Assembly (NCBI GenBank): GCA_910589415.1
Contig: OU342630.1
Span: 27,871,867 to 27,935,866, forward strand
From: Malachius bipustulatus
Lineage: Eukaryota > Arthropoda > Insecta > Coleoptera > Melyridae
DNA length: 64,000 bases
Reading direction: 5' to 3'
Positions 36,162 to 47,487 of the stretch are shown here, piece after piece. The notes beneath the pieces are model-generated. The model was not told the DNA's origin. It ran no database searches and saw only the letters and a list, made by a program, of their open reading frames with translations. The position numbers and the translations under genes were made by a program. How positions within the stretch are numbered: the first letter of the stretch is position 1; every line of letters starts with the position of its first letter.

Positions 36162-38345
36162 CAAGGTGATTCAGTAATGAGTACCATAAATGATACGGGG
36201 TGTACCTACTGTCAAAATAATACGAAAACCAAGAATAACTTTTTTTCCAAAAGTGCTTCCCTAACAAGATACAGGGTGTGAAAGGGTCGATTTGGAAAAC
36301 ACTTATTTGATCGTATCTTCTAACTGGGTTGAACTATTTAATTCATTTTTGGTAGACATCTACTACATAATAAGGACCGTAAACGGACAAAATTTTGTCG
36401 CATTTGAACAATCCAGTGGCGTAGAATTGGGGGTCATGTGACACTTTCCCCCCCCCCCCCCAAAAAAAGTTGCTGTTGGGTTTTTTCCCATTTTTATTTG
36501 GTTTTTAGTATTATTGGTTCAAATACCACAAAAAAGGTACACTTGTTTCATTTGCCCAGAAAGCGTCTGTTTCCGAGATATTCTGACTTGCGTGTAACTA
36601 TGTGAAATACCAAGTTGCAAAATTATCACAGAAAAAGTTTTATTAACAACCAAATAAAATACTTAAAGTCGAATACATCTACCTACGTAAGTTTATAATT
36701 AACTGAAAAATAATAAAAATAAAATTAAAGTAAGTTTTCAAAGTGTCCTCCATTGGCACGAATGCATTGATGTAAACGATTTTCCAAATTAAACATTATT
36801 CTACCAATACTTGGATTGTTTGTTAACTCTGCAAAGGCATTCACAACTCTGAGCCTGAGATCCTCTAAAGAATTTACCGGTGTTGCGTAGACTTTGGTTT
36901 TTAATTGCCCCCACACACTAAAATCCAACGGGTTCAAGTCCGGTGATCGAGCAGGCCAGTGAATGGGAGCATCAACTCCACGACCAATCCATCTATTTGG
37001 GAAGTTTTCATTAAGCCATTGCCTTGGCTGCCTGCCATAATGAGGCGGAGCACCATCGTGCATAAACCAGAGACTGCGCCTGGTTAACAGAGGAATGTCA
37101 TCAAAAAAAGAAAAAAAAAACTTCTTCCAAAAATTCCTGGTAATTGTTCGCGTTTAAATTTCCGGGGAAAAAATGAAATCCAATAATTCTATTTCCACGT
37201 GTAGCAGCCCAAACATTTAATTTAAATGTGTGTTGGTAATGGGTAACTTTGGTGGCTCTTGGGTTTTCTTCTGCCCAAACATGTGAATTTCTCATATTAA
37301 AAATGCCATTTCTTGTGAAAGTGGATTCATCCGTAAAAATTATGTTGGAAATAAAATTGCGGTCTTGGTTATGCATATTCAATAACCATCCACAAAACTC
37401 CACACGTGCAGCATAATCTTCAGGCAAAAGGTCTTGAACTTGCCTCAGATGGTAGGGATATAGGTGGTGTTCCCTTGCAATGCGCCAGGCACTGGCTTGC
37501 GAAATGTTTGTTTGGAGTGCCAAACGTCTTGTACTTACTGTTGGATCGTTTTCTAACAATTCCAAAACTTGTTCCTCGTTTCCAGCTGTGCGTGTGGTTC
37601 GTTGCTTACCGTTGTTTAAAAGTTTTGGTTTTACATTACCAGTTTCGCGACAACGCCGTTCCACTGACAAAAAAGTCCGCCGATTTGGCACTATTCTGTT
37701 GGGATACTTTTCGGAATATCGTCTAACTGCCGCATTCGAATTTCCAAAACATTCTCCTAATGTTAAGAGCATATCTGTGTACTCGCCATTAGAAAACCTT
37801 TCCATGTCTTTAGCTTTTTTGATAATTTACTTTTTGACAAGTTAGTTTTTTAATTGTGAATTATTGATAAATAAGGCGCCTTGATAATTCTATTTGCAGT
37901 TTAATACTTCACATAGTTACACGCAAGTCAGAATATCTCGGAAACGGACGCTTCTGGGAAAATGAAACAAGTGTACCTTTTTTGTGGTATTTGAGCCAAA
38001 ATACTAAAAACCAAATAAAAATGGGAAAAAACCCAACAGCAACTTTTTTTTGGGGGGAAAAAGTGTCACATGACCCCCAATTCTACGCCACTGGATTGTT
38101 CAAATGCGACAAAATTTTGTCCGTTTACGGTCCTTATTATGTAGTAGATGTCTACCAAAAATGAATTAAATAGTTCAACCCAGTTAGAAGATACGATCAA
38201 ATAAGTGTTTTCCAAATCGACCCTTTCACACCCTGTATCTTGTTAGGGAAGCACTTTTGGAAAAAAAGTTATTCTTGGTTTTCGTATTATTTTGACAGTA
38301 GGTACATCCCGTATCATTTATGGTACTCATTACTGAATCACCTTG
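36162..38345 (-). mobile_element. Potential master transposon: long TIRs plus DDE transposase
   Basis: Ends CAAGGTGATTCAGTAATGAG with inverted arms of about 440 bp (36162-36605 and about 37908-38345); TA at 36160-36161 and 38346-38347. The left TA is shared with the right end of the previous foldback, so the two elements abut with no spacer. A minus-strand transposase fills the interior. The arms differ in a C/G homopolymer (about 14 C at 36448, 6 G at about 38054). Confidence 0.92.
36725..37805 (-). pseudogene. DDE transposase, Tc1/mariner superfamily, DUF4817-like N-terminus; one frameshift
   Basis: It would excise and insert elements at TA sites. The ATG at 37805 starts a DUF4817-like helix-turn-helix region (FSNGEYTDMLLTLGEC, residues about 4-19), followed by a second one (STRRLALQTNISQASAWRI, about 91-109). 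The catalytic core has FTDESTFTRNG (first Asp, about 157), then HDGAPPHY (second Asp) and ARSPDLNPLDFSVWG. The residue in the usual Glu position is Asp (NPLD), giving a DD(about 43)D spacing longer than the DD34E of Tc1. The frame changes once in a T-run (minus strand) at about 37098-37117, after QEFLEE; the next segment resumes at DDIPLLTRRS and stops at 36725. A single homopolymer indel is all that separates it from an intact gene of about 355 residues, so it may be a recent loss or a sequencing error. Confidence 0.9.
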
Positions 38346-38384
38346 TATAGATAGTTTCACTGAACTACATTGTTACAATACATA

Positions 38385-39235
38385 CAGGGTGATTGATTGA
38401 AACGTCACATTAGAAAAAAATCGACTTCCAAATGATCTAGGCATCTGAAATTTGGAACTTAGGCAACATACCTAATAACGAGTCATAATGAAATATTACC
38501 AAGATGGCAGCACATTTAAAAATGGTGAAAGCAATGGCCATCTTTGTTTTTTTAAATAGGACACCCTATATTTTATTGCATTTTCAGATTGTCTGAGAAA
38601 ATGTAATAACAATAATGTTTATAGTTGCATTTTAAATTGAGTAGGCTATGAGTTATAAACAAGTGAAAATCGCAATTTTCCAACTTTAAACCCATTTACC
38701 ACAAAAACGGCCCATAATATCAAAAAACGGCTTACATGTTCCTATCTTAACTTTTTATAAGGCATCCAATTATGCAGTTGAAATGTTTATACAAGGTGGT
38801 GAAAATTATCAGATTTTTCATCACCCTGCATAAACATTTAAACTATACAGTAGGATACCAGATAAAAAATTAAGATAGGGACATGTAAGCCGTTTTCTGA
38901 TATCTTTAGCCGTTTTCGTGGTAAATGGGTTTAAAGTTGGAAAATTGCGATTTTCACTTGTTTATAGCTCATAGCCTACTCAATTTAAAATGCAACTATA
39001 AACAATATTGTTATTACATTTTCTCAGACAATCTGAAAATGCAATAAAATATAGGGTGTCCCATTTAAAAAAACAAAGATGGCCATTGCTTTCGCCATTT
39101 TTAAATGTGCTGCCATCTTGGTAATATTTCATTTTGACTCGTTATTAGGTATGTTGCCTAAGTTCCAAATTTCAGATGCCTAGATCATTTGGAAGTCGAA
39201 TTTTTTCTAATGAGGCGTTTCAATCAATCACCCTG
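38385..39235. mobile_element. 851-bp foldback MITE of the shared-module family
   Basis: CAGGGTGATTGATTGAAACG and its complement at the ends; TA at 38383-38384 and 39236-39237. The arms pair along almost the full length. The module GTGAAAATCGCAATTTTC and ACGGCTTACATG is present in both arms. In length and design it is a sister of 35307-36159, but the outer 250 bp of the arms are unrelated. Confidence 0.93.
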
Positions 39236-39237
39236 TA

Positions 39238-41265
39238 TAGGTGGGAAATTTCCTAAAACATGGTCAGATATTTGATACTTTACAGAAAACTCTTATTAAG
39301 GGTAGGTACTGTTATGGTTCGCAGGGACTGTGCTTTCTCTACTCTTTTTTGAAAATTTATTTTCCTCTTTGATTCCCTCTTACCATAAACAATTTATTTA
39401 TTTAGGGGGCCTTTCTTTTTTTTAAACTAATAAAAATTTAGTCTGTATGAGACCTCTATGACTCAGAGTGAGTTCAAGTATTTTTTTTAAATAATTTTTT
39501 TTTTAATTTTCATAACCTACAAACTCCTATTGAAACTCAATTTAAATTTGTTTGGGTTTTATTACAATAAGAAATTTTCCCAACAATAACACTTACAACA
39601 ACTAACTTAAAAATAACTTAAAATTACTCACAGTTTGTTCCCTTAATGAATCTTCTTCGTCACCGACTTTCTGTCATTAATTTTTGACAGAAGTCCCTCG
39701 TAGGTTAACGAAAGGAATAACCCACGGAATCAGCTGTTGAACAAAGCTTGAAGTCAACTCTAGTAGCCTTGCTGTTTGTGTGTCAGCAATATCAATGTAG
39801 ATCTCTGCACGTATAATCCAATTCGCTGCTACGTTTTTCTATCTTCAATGTCAAAATCGCAGAATCCAAATCGCTGCACGGCTGTACCCAAATGAAACTG
39901 CAATTGTCAGCTACCTGCTAGCCAAATCTCTGCACGGCTGTATCCAAATCAAATGCAATTGTCAGCTGCCTGCTAGCCAAATCTCTGCACGGCTGTATCC
40001 AAATCAAATTGCAGTTGTCAGCTACCAGCTAACCAAATCTCTCCTTCTAACCTATATGTTTCTTCTAGTAGTCAGCTACGGCCTCTGTTCTTTACCAAAT
40101 TCTTGATGTTCGAAAATTTTCTAGATGTTCACGATGTTTGGTTATAGTGGTCTACACTGCTTAACTTGTGTTTTAGGAATCTCCTTTAGATAATCGTTGT
40201 TTTTCTATTTATAGTTTTTCTTGTAACTATGTAAATTCGATTGTTATCTGCTTGACAACATATTATTTCTCACTATGACAGTGGATAATTTTTGTATTTT
40301 CCTTCCAATCAACATCTATGAAATTCATTTCTCTTCTGGAGTACAACACACAAAATCCTTTTTGGACATGTTATGTTTTCCCCCTTCTAACAGCCATTTT
40401 CCCTGCTACTAGAGTTGGTGTTCATTTCTTCTAAATTGTGACTTTTTATCATTTTCTGCCTGTCATTTCTCCCATACACTCTAGCTAACTTATTCTAATT
40501 ATTATAATTATTTTACAAAAACTATTCTATGACATTTCACCTTATTATTACATTATTTTCTAATCTACTGTCCCAAACAAATCTAAATATTCTGTTCCAA
40601 TAGAACTTTTCAAAAACCAAAGACTATTTTTCATGAAAGAAAAAAAAAACTATTACTACATAAATAAGCTTAATTAGTTTTTTATAACAGTACCTACCTA
40701 TTGTAGTAGCGAAATTTTAATTAGAATATTTTCCTGACTAACGTATATTTTGTTTTTATAGATAAAGAACCAAAATTTGCTGGCATAAACAGGAACGCGT
40801 TACGGTATGGTTGGTAAGGAAACGATATCCTTAAAGTCTTCCTTATATTTCGTAAATAGGTTCTATCATTTTGGCGCAACACTAAAATAGTTGTGTTGCC
40901 TGTCGCAAACGATGAAGTATAGCAAGTAGATAGTAAGACGAATTAAGAACTCCATGGCAATGACTGTCTTCAATATAAGCTCTTCCGTTATAGCTCATTA
41001 GGCCTAGAATTTAAACAGGGCGGGTGGTTATATTTATAAACGCCCTCACTTTATAAACAAAGGAAACTTATTTGGCGTTCGCTTATTTGTTTCATTACCT
41101 AACAAGGTAATTACTAATTATTACAACATCTAAGTTAATTGTAAATTCCGTCTCTCATTTGAGATAAGTTTCTTGAACCAATTACAGAACGGCTTTCCTA
41201 GACACCGATCTACTTAGTGACTGTCTACTGCAATTAGGAATCAGGGATCCGCGAAGCGATGGCTA
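39238..41265. other. No gene recognised; contains a minisatellite
   Basis: AT-rich DNA whose only structure is the tandem repeat at 39866-40045. Confidence 0.45.
39866..40045. repeat. Three-copy minisatellite, 55-56 bp unit
   Basis: Units start at 39866, 39922 and 39977, with a partial fourth at 40033. Each has CTGCACGGCTGTA, AATTGTCAGCT and CCTGCTAGCC. Differences are few. Confidence 0.85.
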
Positions 41266-43090
41266 ACAAACCCGTTGCGGTCTTTTCGGCCGTAAAAAGG
41301 CCCATGATATGACATGGACTCACCCCATACTTCCACAGCTTGAAAATTGGGGGTTATCAGCGAACATCCTTGACTCAATTCAAAATTTACTACCCAACAG
41401 AACCGTCAAAGTCAAAATTACCAGCACGCTATCCGAAAGTAACAATCTAAAAAACAGCATCCCTCAAGGCTCTGCTATTAGTGCCACCCGGTTTCTCATA
41501 GCTGTCAACAAAACCGTCGCGAAAATAAACCAGTCCGCTGCAGTTTGTATGCAAATGATCCCCACATTTACCTTGAAGGAAAAAATACAAAGTTCATGGA
41601 GAAAAGCCTTCAATCGTCTCTCTCTGATATACAACGGTGGTGCAAAAAAATCGGATTTCAAATTTTCTGCCCCCAAAAAACAGATTGTGTATGTGGCAAA
41701 AAGGGTAGAATAACGGAGTCTCCATTTCTCCGGCTCCATGGCAAAGCATCAAATTTACCGAACACATAAAATACCTGGGTATTATCTTCGACAGTAGCTT
41801 GAACTGAAGGCGGGCATATCGATGTGATCAAAACAGGATGTTTCAATGGCTTGGACCTGGTGAGAGTCTTGTCGGGTCACTCATATGAAGGGTCGACACC
41901 AACACGCTTCTTCTTATTTATCGCAGTATCATTCGATTTAAACTTGACTATGGAATCATTGCCTACTCATCCTCCAGGAACTCATACCGCAAGCTTATGG
42001 AAGTCATTCAGTCGAATGTTCTGAGAATTGCTGAAGACGCTTTCTGCACCACCCCTAATGAAAATCTTTTTCCACTCACAGCAGGTGCCTTTCGAGCTAC
42101 GGGTCAAACTTATGTCGGCAAACTAAGCCGCCAATGTATTTTTGAATCCAAAAAGTCACAGTTTTTCTCTTCTTATTTCTAATAGCTGAAACCCTTTTAG
42201 ATTCTAATCCTCGCCGCGTCCCTCTTCTCTACGAAAGAAATAACGAACAAATTCTTATAGGACACGTTCGCTTCTCCCAATCCTTCCATCTCCCTGGTCG
42301 TTGACACAATCCCATATCAACAGCTCACTTACCGCGCTCATAAAATCAATGACCACCAGCAACTCTTTCAATATGGTTTCAAGATGGTTTCAAGCTTGCC
42401 TACAGGGATTTCCTGTGCAGTGATCACCGCTTCTAGCGATACGCCTGCCTAGTTTTAGCAGCAGATTCTCTACCGAGTTATTATGCCATCCTTAAAACAG
42501 TCGAATACATAAAACAGTCTCCACCCTCCAAGAACGGTTTATACTTTGCCCTGACTCTTTAAGCTCCTTCCTTTCTATTAAGATTCATCCCACCAATTCT
42601 CTTTTCAAACAAATTAAAGCCAAGCTAGTGGAATGCCCAAATAGGATCATCTTCTTATATACCCTCTTCCATGTCAGCATTCAAGGGTATGAGAAAGTCG
42701 ATTTAGTAGCCACAAGAACTACTTCAGCTAGTGACCTCAACGTTACCCGGATCCATCTTTCTAACGACCTCAAGACCTCAAACCGATCAAAAATCTTCAC
42801 CCTTCGCATAGAAAACGGGAACCTAAAGCAATCGGTCCTTAAAACAATAAATACCTCCTTCACTGGATATCTATCCATTGCGTCCGATAGAACTAAATGG
42901 AACCAGACTAGGACACACCAGACTAACCCTTCTCTCCAGATAACCTCCCCCTATTTGCTCTTCCTGCATTACTGGACTCACCATCCCCCATATCATTATC
43001 TCATGTTCTATTCTTCAACCACTTTCTTTCAAACAACATATTATTGCCTCTGATCCATCTTTCGCAGACCAATGTTTCATTAACAACAGA
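41266..43090 (+). pseudogene. Decayed Jockey/R1-group reverse transcriptase and RNase H region
   Basis: Fragments in changing frames follow the order of a non-LTR ORF2. After a mutated motif A (SAVKKAHDMTW) come LLPNRTVKVKI, the motif IPQGSAISATRFLIAVN, a mutated motif C (SLYANDPHIYLEG, with Asn-Asp in place of Asp-Asp), and the thumb region with WCKKIGFQI. Further on, near 42450-42550, LAADSLPSYYAILKTVEYI suggests an RNase H segment. Many stops and shifts, and a lost catalytic Asp, show a long-dead copy. No ends or target duplications are visible. Confidence 0.7.
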
Positions 43091-43146
43091 CTCCGCTTCT
43101 TCAAGGAGACCGGCTTCTGAGTAGCCTGATCTAATCTATTGACTTA

Positions 43147-43178
43147 CAACCATTGACAGCTGCTGCTGTCAATGGTTG
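43147..43178. repeat. Perfect 14-bp-stem hairpin
   Basis: CAACCATTGACAGC, loop TGCT, then the exact complement. It is more GC-rich than its flanks and sits immediately left of the next foldback. No gene needs a terminator here. Confidence 0.75.
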
Positions 43179-43179
43179 A

Positions 43180-44460
43180 GCGGCTAAATTATGGAACCAA
43201 GTCGATAGATCAAAATTTTAATTTTGAGTTTTGAGAAAAACAGGTCAATTTTCAAATTAATTAATTTATTTTCTTGTTACGTTATTCTTTTATAAAAAAG
43301 AATAACGTAACAAATAACGTAATTCCTGTGCCAAGTATAAACTTGGCACAGGAATTACAACATCGTATATATATTTTTTGATGGATCACCCTGTATACTT
43401 TTGATATTGTCTGAGAAAACTCGATAAGAATGGTTTTTACAGTTGGAGTTTAAATTGAGTAGTTTAGTAGGAGTCATAAATAAGTGTAAATAGGTATTAT
43501 TGCATTTTAAAAGTATGTTACCTTGAAAACGGGTCAAGAAATCAGGAAACGGCTTACATGTCCCTATTGAAAATTTTTATGTGGGTACTATCCTATGATG
43601 GAGATGAAATTTTGTTACAGGGTGATGAAAAATCTTGATAATTTTCATCATCCCGTATTAAAATTTCATCCACACAGTAGGATTTCACATGAAAGTCAAG
43701 ATCATGTAGAAAATTTTCATGTATAGTCCAATAAAGTCTAAAAAGTCATACGTATCGATTAAGAATACACATCCTTTTGATAGTTCGATTTATTTTGTTT
43801 CATATACGTGGTTTTCATAGTCCACGTCCAGTTTGTCTAAACACTCCATCCCGCAGAAATAAGTATACGTCAACATTGGTTTTGAATGAGAATTAAATGC
43901 ACAACACAGAGGATAGAATGTCCTTACGTGAATAAATTTTATGTAGTTGTCAGTGGCTCTCAAACTGACGTACGCGGTTCAATTCATTGTTTGAATAATT
44001 CCTTCAATAATTTACGCTCGTTCACAACTTGACAATTAACTGTTTGACATTTTCTGGTGAAATTAAAAATATTAATTCGGACGGTTAGTGTGACGTCACA
44101 TCTGACTTTTTAAAGTTAATCCTACTATATCTTTAGCCGTTTTCAAAGTAAGCTGCTTTCAAAACGGAAAATTGCGGTTTTAACTTGTTTTTAACTCCTA
44201 AATTACTCAATTTAAACTCAAACTGTACAAACCATTCTTATTGAGTTTCTTCAGATAATATCAAAATGAAACAATAAACAGGGTATCCGTCTAAAAAATA
44301 TACGATGTTGTCATTCCTGTGCCAAGGAATAGCATGTAGGTATAAAAAATATAAAATATAACGGAATTAAATTTAAAAATAGATTTGGTTTCGCGATTTT
44401 TCTCAAAACTCAAAATTTAAAGATTTATCGACTTGGTTCCATATAATTAGGTCGTTCACT
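43180..44460. mobile_element. Foldback element of the shared-module family, nested or composite
   Basis: Outer arms GGAACCAAGTCGATA (43193) and the inverted match at about 44428-44442; then CTTGGCACAGGAAT (43344) with the match at about 44311-44324; inner ends CACCCTGTATA (43387) and ACAGGGTAT (44278). Shared-module pieces (ACGGCTTACATGTCCCTATT) are at about 43550. A non-palindromic stretch at about 43730-44110 looks like an insert. The exact outer ends are unclear. Confidence 0.65.
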
Positions 44461-44628
44461 GTATATCAAAATTATTATAATACCATAGATTGAACCTTGA
44501 TTATCAATTAGATAAGTTGATACGAAAAGTGTTGTCATATCTGACAAGTTCAGTATGACCTCAACTATACCGTGTTGGCTGCATGATGCTATGGGTATGT
44601 AGAAAGGCAAAAGGCAAGGGTAGCTATA

Positions 44629-45051
44629 CAGGGTGTATCAAAATAACAGTGAAAAAATTTAAGGGCTGATTCTTTGGTGAAAAATAAACAAAAAATTTCT
44701 TTAACTTTTTTAACTATGCCAGTTACGGCGATTTTTAGGGTTGGGGGGATTTTTTTGCCCCTAATATCTACAACACGGGGTCAATTAATTATTAAAAAGG
44801 TACATAATTATTAAAAAAACAGATGCTATGAAAGATGCAGAAAATATCAATGAAAAAACATGTCCAAAAGCCGAATTTCGTATCTCAAACGGTTCCCCAG
44901 ATGTCTCCAAAAAACTGTAAAAAAAATCTTTTTTTGACACCCCGTTTATCAAAAAAGGCGAATTTCCGAACACAAGTTAATAGATTTTTTTTGTTTATTT
45001 TTGACCAAAGAATCAGCCTAAATTTTATCGTTGTTATTTAGATACACCCTG
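44629..45051. mobile_element. 423-bp foldback MITE
   Basis: CAGGGTGTATCAAAATAACA and its near-complement; TA at 44627-44628 and 45052-45053. The arms contain AAAATAAACAAAAAAT. Central frames on both strands are mirror images, not genes. Related to 27955-28680. Confidence 0.88.
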
Positions 45052-45053
45052 TA

Positions 45054-45884
45054 TATATGGCTAATTCGCATTAAGAGAGGATAGAGAATCTGTACTTTGT
45101 CATATTGATACAGAAATTAGCGAAGCGACAACAATAATTTGCAACTTGAGTCACGACTTGTGTCACGAAAAATTAAATAAAAATTTACTGGTTAGACAAC
45201 GTCGCTTATCTTCGCTTTCGCTTTTTTGTTCACATGTATTATTGTGTTCTAATCCTTCATTCGTGTCCACTCACTAAAATGTTATACCTAATAGTATCAT
45301 GCAGCCAATACGGTAAGATTATTGATAATCTTCTAGCCTGGGATGGCTTAAGGAGAGTGGACACTAGGAAAAGAAGGAAGCACAATGGGCCACCTGAGAC
45401 TGCAATGAAGCAGACTTGTTCTGCCCTCCCAAGAATCCAGAATCCAGATAGTCTTCTATCTGCGCTATTCATTAGATCATACAATGATTAAAACGTTAAA
45501 TTCTTCAGCATAAAATATTTTTATTATAATGATTTTGCATAGCTAACTCTCCAAATCGAGACATTTCTACAAATTTTAATATTTGAAAGATAAATGCTTT
45601 CAAAGCTAGAAGGCTAATAAATGTTTCAAGAATTGCGTTTTAAACATTTATGAAACAATAAAAACAAAGAACGTAAAAGTATGGTTACAAATAATGTAAT
45701 ATATAAAATGACAGCATTTTAAAGGAATTGTTCAAAGTTCCGTTCCTCTGTAGTGATACACGTATGACAGCGCGTTAGCATAGACTGGTTTAACCCACTG
45801 TATCATTCCTGTAGTATTTCTAATCAAGTCCTTCTAAATTCTGAATAATACGTTTCCTCATTTCCTCAATCTACACGAGCGATT
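45054..45884. other. No gene recognised
   Basis: Frames at 45234-45491 and 45257-45484 overlap on opposite strands with no domain. Confidence 0.4.
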
Positions 45885-46560
45885 TTACCAAGTTAAGGGT
45901 CCTCCTCCAATGGGGCCTATCCAATGGTTGTTTTTAAGCTCGAAGCCAAAATTGCTCCGTAACACCAATCGCCAAATACAATTTCGGATTCCTAATGGGA
46001 CCTCATCTAACAATCCAGATAATTCGTCCTTAAAAAATAAATAAAAATGCCTGTAAGCTTGACCATCAAGAATCGGGGATCTAAAGAGAGGACCAATTGG
46101 AAAATCTCTCAAAATGCCTACGCAAACGTTTAGATAAAATGGATCTTGATGTTTACTACTTGTATAACCGCATGGGAATTTTTATCTGTGGAAAGTACTG
46201 ATTTAATGTTTATAAAAAAAAACTGATTATGAAAGTTATGTGCTTCACCTTGTCGCAAAAACCACTCACTGAAAAAATTGATGCAAAATGCTCGGCTGAA
46301 AATAATTTTCTCTGAGAGCTTGTACTTGATGAACATGATATGGCCTAAGCTGCGCTGCTCACGCCCAATCTTCCAAACATGCGTCTACTGCTACTATTCG
46401 TCGAGGACTGGGACCACAATAATCTTGCACCATATTTAAGATTCGTTCTTCCTGGTCAACTGTTCGTAGGCGCTGGATAGTTCCTTACTAACTAATTCGA
46501 GAGTTTCCAGCAACCGTTTTTTGAGCCCCTAGATAAATTGCAGAAAAAATAGCTTTCGGG
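45885..46560 (-). pseudogene. Second decayed transposase of the DUF4817/DDE family
   Basis: Read on the minus strand with frame changes, pieces appear in the order of the 36725-37805 protein: DQEERILNMVQDYCGPSPRR (helix-turn-helix part, about 46440-46390), AAQLRPYHVHQVQALRENYF, then VLSTDKNSHAVIQVVN in place of FTDES..., then IGPLFRSPILDGQAYRHFY, and NNHWIGPIGGGP before the stop. The first catalytic Asp seems kept (STD), while the second and third blocks are scrambled or lost. No terminal repeats were found around it. It diverges clearly from the other two copies, so it is a separate, older lineage. Confidence 0.7.
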
Positions 46561-46723
46561 AATGTTTCTCTAGCGAGTCGCTGAGCTTCGCGGTTATTTC
46601 CATTTGCCCTGCTATGCATCAAAAATAAATATCGGCTAACTCATTACTAGGCCCATGGTCCACCCAGAAAAACTTTTTTCAAATAAACTGATCGTTGAAC
46701 TGAAGCGAGTGACTATACATATA

Positions 46724-47485
46724 CAGTGCTTCCCAAAAGTAACGGATAAATTCGATAAAACGGAGAGGGCTGTTTTTTTGAAAAAATAAAAAAACAGGTC
46801 GATTTTGTTTTTGAGTTGTTCAACTTTTGACATAATATTGGGGTATACAGGGTGATGCGCGAAAAAGTGGTGACGTCATCTGTATTTTTTTTAAATGGCA
46901 ACACTTATTTTTTATTCCATTTTTTGATACTTCATTCAATTGCCAATACGGTAATGTAATCATTTTGTAACCTTAAACGACGAAATTTCTGTGAAAATAA
47001 CTTAATTTGGAGACATTCAATTCAATAGACAGATTTAATAGATTTAATTTAATTTAATTTAACAGATTTAATTTAATAGACTTAATTTAATAGACAGATC
47101 TTATAAAATTACCATGGAAACAGTCATTTTTATTTGATATTTTTTTATTTTTATCGCTAATGTTCCGATTTTCACATCAGTAAAAAGTGCACAATGTCGA
47201 CTCACAAGCTGTTTTCTCAGAAAATTCCTTATTTAAGGTTACAAATTGATTACATTACCATACTGGCAATTAAATGAAGTATCAAAAAATGGAATAAAAA
47301 ATAAGGGTTGCCATTTAAAAAAAATGCCGATGACGTCACCACTTTTTCGCGCATCACCCTGTATACCCCAATATTATGTCAAAAGTTGAACAACTCAAAA
47401 GCAAAATCGACCTGTTTTTTTATTTTTTCAAAAAAACAGCCCTCTCCGTTTTATCGAATTTATCCGTTACTTTTGGGAAGCACTG
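46724..47485. mobile_element. 762-bp foldback MITE with CAGTGCTTCCC ends
   Basis: CAGTGCTTCCCAAAAGTAAC at both ends (inverted), TA at 46722-46723 and 47486-47487. The arms of about 270 bp match closely and include an internal TATACAGGGTGATGCGCG on both sides. The loop (about 47000-47200) has a TTTAATTTAA-rich run. Frames in the arms are mirror copies. Confidence 0.9.
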
Positions 47486-47487
47486 TA

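Noticed and set aside
35232..36267. Two frames giving the same roughly 65-residue peptide (at 35232-35510 plus and 35956-36267 minus)
   Set aside because: They are mirror copies in the arms of the 35307-36159 palindrome, and the start codon of one lies outside the element. Identity comes from the repeat, not from selection on protein.
36415..38094. Separate inner transposon with CAGTGGCGTAG ends inside 36162-38345
   Set aside because: The palindrome continues without interruption across these positions (CAATC / GATTG) and there is no TA duplication, so a single element with long terminal repeats is the simpler reading.
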